From Symsagittifera roscoffensis (lineage: Eukaryota; Xenacoelomorpha; Acoela; Convolutidae), in assembly GCF_963678635.1 (NCBI RefSeq), contig NC_087066.1, positions 13,438,517 through 13,502,516 on the forward strand: a stretch of DNA of 64,000 nt, read 5' to 3'. Positions 60,501 to 64,000 of the stretch are shown piece after piece; position 1 is the stretch's first letter, and every line of letters begins with the position of its first letter. The translations under genes and the position numbers were made by a program. The notes under the pieces are model-generated. The model worked only from the letters and a program-made list of their open reading frames with translations. It was not told where the DNA came from and made no database searches.

Positions 60501-63500
60501 ATAATGACGCTGAAGAACTAATGACGCTGCAACTGACGCTGCCCCCTAATTCTTGGGTGCACGGTGGCGCTGCTCCAACAGTCACGCGGACGATGCAGCG
60601 ATTATCCGAAAAACTAAGCGAAAAAAGACAAGAAAGCTACCCAGAATCGATGAAAAACAAATGACCTGAAATAACCTTCGCGCTTCTGAGAAGCTCTATA
60701 CTTTGTATGATGGGATGCGGTGTTTATTCATATGTCCCAAAACGAAAAATCAGTGCCAAAGTTTACAAAAAAAGCTGTCTGATAAGTCACAATTCTTTTC
60801 AATTGATCAAAAAACGAAATCAGCCGAGTCTCGGTTAAAAAACGCCCGGCTGTAGATTTCGTGTGGAGTCCTACCCTCTTGTGGCAAGCTGGCAACACGT
60901 TGGCGAGGCTCCGGTGATTAATCCTGCAGCTTTAGTTAATGCTGCTTGAACAAAACGGACAATCAATCCGAAAGTTCGTTGGCTCAAATTTCATTAAATC
61001 AAAATTCGAGAAGATAAATTTTGGGACTTTTTGGAATGATTTTTTATTTTGGAGCTTTGAATATTGGGACTTCTGGGAATTCACCGGGGGTGCAGATCGC
61101 TGCACAAAGTTCAATTTATCGACAATTCCATTTGCGCTATTGTAGAGGAAGGACGGCTATGATAAATTAACATTAGGATGATGCATTTAATGCTGATATA
61201 TGACTTCATGGAATTTTATAACGCTGGTCTGGCCCTATCTAGCTTATGCAGTTACCGTAACTAAACGGAAGAGCCTTTGTTGTAATTTTTTTTGTTGTAC
61301 TAAGGCATTGACTACTCACTAATTAAAGTGTTTCTTCTTCAGTAGTGCGAAGCTCCGCTTCAACTGTTATAAAGTATAAATTCACTCCATTTTTAAAGGG
61401 GGTCAATTAAACTAGGCCCTTCGGTCATGCGACGGTCCGTGCACAGGTTGGATAGGCCATATCAACGCCTCCAACAATAGTATATAAGTTCGCGTTTTCA
61501 TTTCAATCTTGAGCTCCTTCCTGCTACTGACAATTTCTTTGACTTGGCTCCCACTCGCTTTGTACCTTTCGTCTGCGCTAGTGATTGCAAATTTCCTAAA
61601 TGTTAAAGATCAATCTGAAACTGAGTCTCTGTGAAAAGAGTGGCGATGAAATGTAAATCAATAATTAAAAAGTGGTTCTAGGTAAATTTGACATCAGGAC
61701 AAAGACAATACGAAGACCATATTTTTGTCTCATGATAATCACATTTGAAATAAGTTTTTGTTTAAACTAGTAAAAATTTTTCAAGTTTTTTTTGGCAATT
61801 TTAATAACAAAAACATTCAAAATTATATCGACCTAATTTCAATGCATTTAATCCAAGTTTTTTTTTCTACGACAATGATAGAGCCTTCCCAAAAATATCC
61901 AGGTCCTTTTGAATAAGATGTATAGAGGGCTCAAAAGTTCAAACAACTAGAAGGGCAACAAATGGCCGTTTTTTCAGCGAGTCAATAGTGTAACATCCGA
62001 AACTTAGCTCCAAAAATTCAGGAGAAGTTAATGTAATACTACAGGCTTAATCACGGCGGGACCGTTCTTTCATAGTTATACCAAGTTTTTGGAGCAAAAA
62101 GAAGGATCGAGTCATTCAGATTCGTTACGAGGTTTAAAATGCCAGGTGCTTAGCCTTTAAATTATTTCTCTTTTGGGGGAGATTCGTAGCTAGTTACCAT
62201 GGGGGATAGTTAAAGAGATCCCAGAATTGATGTAGATTGTTTTGAAACTCTTTAAGCTCTCATATAAGCGTCGTAACTTCTTAAAATTTATCTTTTCACA
62301 GATCCAGCTGTCTTCTTAATCTCTTGGAGTAATGGTATCCGTTTAACGTCGAACACGATAGTAAGTAGTATATGTATATTTTATTTACCATAAATTGTTG
62401 GGTATTCGACTTGCATTGTTTTTGAACTGAGCAATGGAATAAATTTCTTGTCGTCATCTGCTGGACCAAATTCTGAAAAAGAGTAGATGAATAGTTGTGG
62501 CTTTTCCCATTATAGCCACCCAGCCTAGTAACTGAAATATAGCCTTTCCGCTATAGGATTTATGTATATGTGTGGGTTGGGGGTCATAATGGGAAAGAGT
62601 CTCAATTTTTTCCGATATGGGACAGCAAAGCCTAGTTTGCAAAGTAATAAAAAATAAAGTATTTTTTTTTCAAATTTTGTATCGATTGGTGTAAAAAGTA
62701 AGCAATTAAGTGGGTATACTGTGATTATAAAAAAAAGTTGTCTCTATCGGCTGTTTTTTCAAGCTTTTTGTTATTCGTAGAACCAAGAATATATCAAAAC
62801 ATTTTCATAACTTCTTATTTATGAAACATTTTCATTAGTGTTTGGTCGCAAGTGATGCGAAGCTATATCTCGCCCATATTAATTCTAGAACCCTATCATT
62901 AGCCGGAACCTTAAATAATTGAAAAACTTCTGAACATTTTGTGATTTTTGTTTTAACGTGTTTTGATATGTAAATTGTTTTAAGCATCAGTAAGTGCGGG
63001 TAAGGTCAATTTTTGGGCTATTGTTTTTTTTCGCATGATTAGGAGTAATGAACGTAATTAGTACTCTTATTTAGGTTTTGTTGATTTTTTTCAGGAAAAA
63101 ATTGACGCTCAATTTTGATTTTTCGAGGTTTGACTTCTGATTTCTTTTAAAGTTCACTTCATTTCCTTTGTTAAAAGAAAACCAAACTACATAATTGAAC
63201 AGCAAAAATGTGAAGGTTTCGGTCGACCTCTATTTTTGAAAATGGATTTGAATCCAAGCAAAATAAAGATTTTACTTATTGGTTCATTTATCTCAAATTG
63301 GGTTGATTTTATTTCATTTTTTTTCTACAATTCATTTTTTTTCTGCCTTCTTGCATTGATAACTCTTTTCAAACTGTTAGTTACATAGTTGGCTATGTAT
63401 GAATTGAGTTGAACTCACTGTCTATCGCTAAGGGGATGAAGGTGGCTCTGTCTTGTAACACTTGGTGCACGTACTTCTTTGCACTTGCATTGTCCCCCAT

Positions 63501-64000
63501 CGACTGCAGTTTCCCCTCTTCATCAACAAAGTCGATGTCCGCTAAGCAGAATTAACACGCGATAAACGAAAAAAGTTTTGGTTTAATTTCACTTCTATTT
63601 CAAAATGAGTTCACAAGGTTTGCAATTTTCAACAGTAAGGGTAAAAAACCGCTAGTTTTTGTTCCGGACGTTAGCTCAGCTTAGTTCTGCAGGTCTCAAA
63701 TTATGTGCGACTCAGTTCTTGGTGCTTTTTTATCCTGTTACATATGTTAAGAACACGTTTGAAAAATGAGTTTTTGGTTTACTCTAATGGTGTACTCTAA
63801 AACCGGATGTATTCTAATTGGCAGAAAACATGAGAAGTCAGTTTCTTGGGAACGACATTTGAAAGCATTTGAAAAAGTGCCATTCGTTGTCGAAAAATGC
63901 GTATATGAGCCTTTCAAATAATAGTAGTTTCGCAATGCACAGCAATCAAACGCCCATGAGATGTCTTGAGACGGTTATCGCATCTTCTAATTGCGACGCT
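60500..64000. other. AT-rich flank, no recognisable gene
   Basis: Only short frames; many T/A homopolymer runs. No domain, RNA gene, LTR piece or long repeat noticed. It may be intergenic or intronic host sequence, the only stretch here not obviously retroelement-derived. Confidence 0.45.

Noticed and set aside
62454-62642. 62-codon minus-strand ORF in the right flank
   Set aside because: Isolated, short, no recognisable motif; consistent with chance.

Overview
The window is eukaryotic repeat DNA with no recognisable host gene. Zinc-knuckle Gag, aspartic protease, Ty3/gypsy-type reverse transcriptase, RNase H and integrase, together with AT-rich flanks, point to an invertebrate; a nematode (Caenorhabditis-like) genome is my best guess, on general resemblance only.

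About 55 kb consists of four damaged copies of one giant LTR retrotransposon family. Copy D (1-3091, +) is a 3' end with an LTR. Copy A (3092-23945, +) has leader, gag-pol and ORF3, all riddled with frameshifts and stops. Copy C (25485-38147, -) has both LTRs but has lost its leader, gag-pol and the ORF3 5' part, and carries a tandem duplication. Copy B (38148-53870, +) has the best gag-pol and the first half of ORF3. Putting the copies together, a complete element would be about 24-25 kb: 1.3-kb LTRs, a ~2.7-kb leader with G-rich repeats and a conserved foldable segment, one gag-pol frame that continues past integrase into a macro-like (ADP-ribose-binding) domain, a ~0.4-kb spacer, then ORF3 of roughly 2,900-3,000 codons.

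ORF3 is the most unusual part. It has an N-terminal coiled coil, a clear SGNH/GDSL-hydrolase domain with all four blocks (GDSL, Gly, GTND, DGIH), a second degenerate SGNH-like domain with matching spacing, and a long unrecognised C-terminal half. Neither SGNH nor macro domains belong to the standard gypsy gene set. ORF3 sits where env would be, but I see no signal peptide or membrane segment.

Between and beyond these copies: 23960-25177 and 58250-60500 are decayed remnants of a second retroelement (GPSGLD...W, RPIG, LP...GG and a Cys/His segment near its end). 25178-25484 is a divergent LTR piece, 53902-55439 is a palindromic pair of LTR fragments, and 55440-58249 and 60500-64000 are AT-rich with nothing I can recognise. 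All large ORFs here carry lesions or are truncated, so the array looks like a graveyard of recombined copies; an active master would have to be elsewhere.
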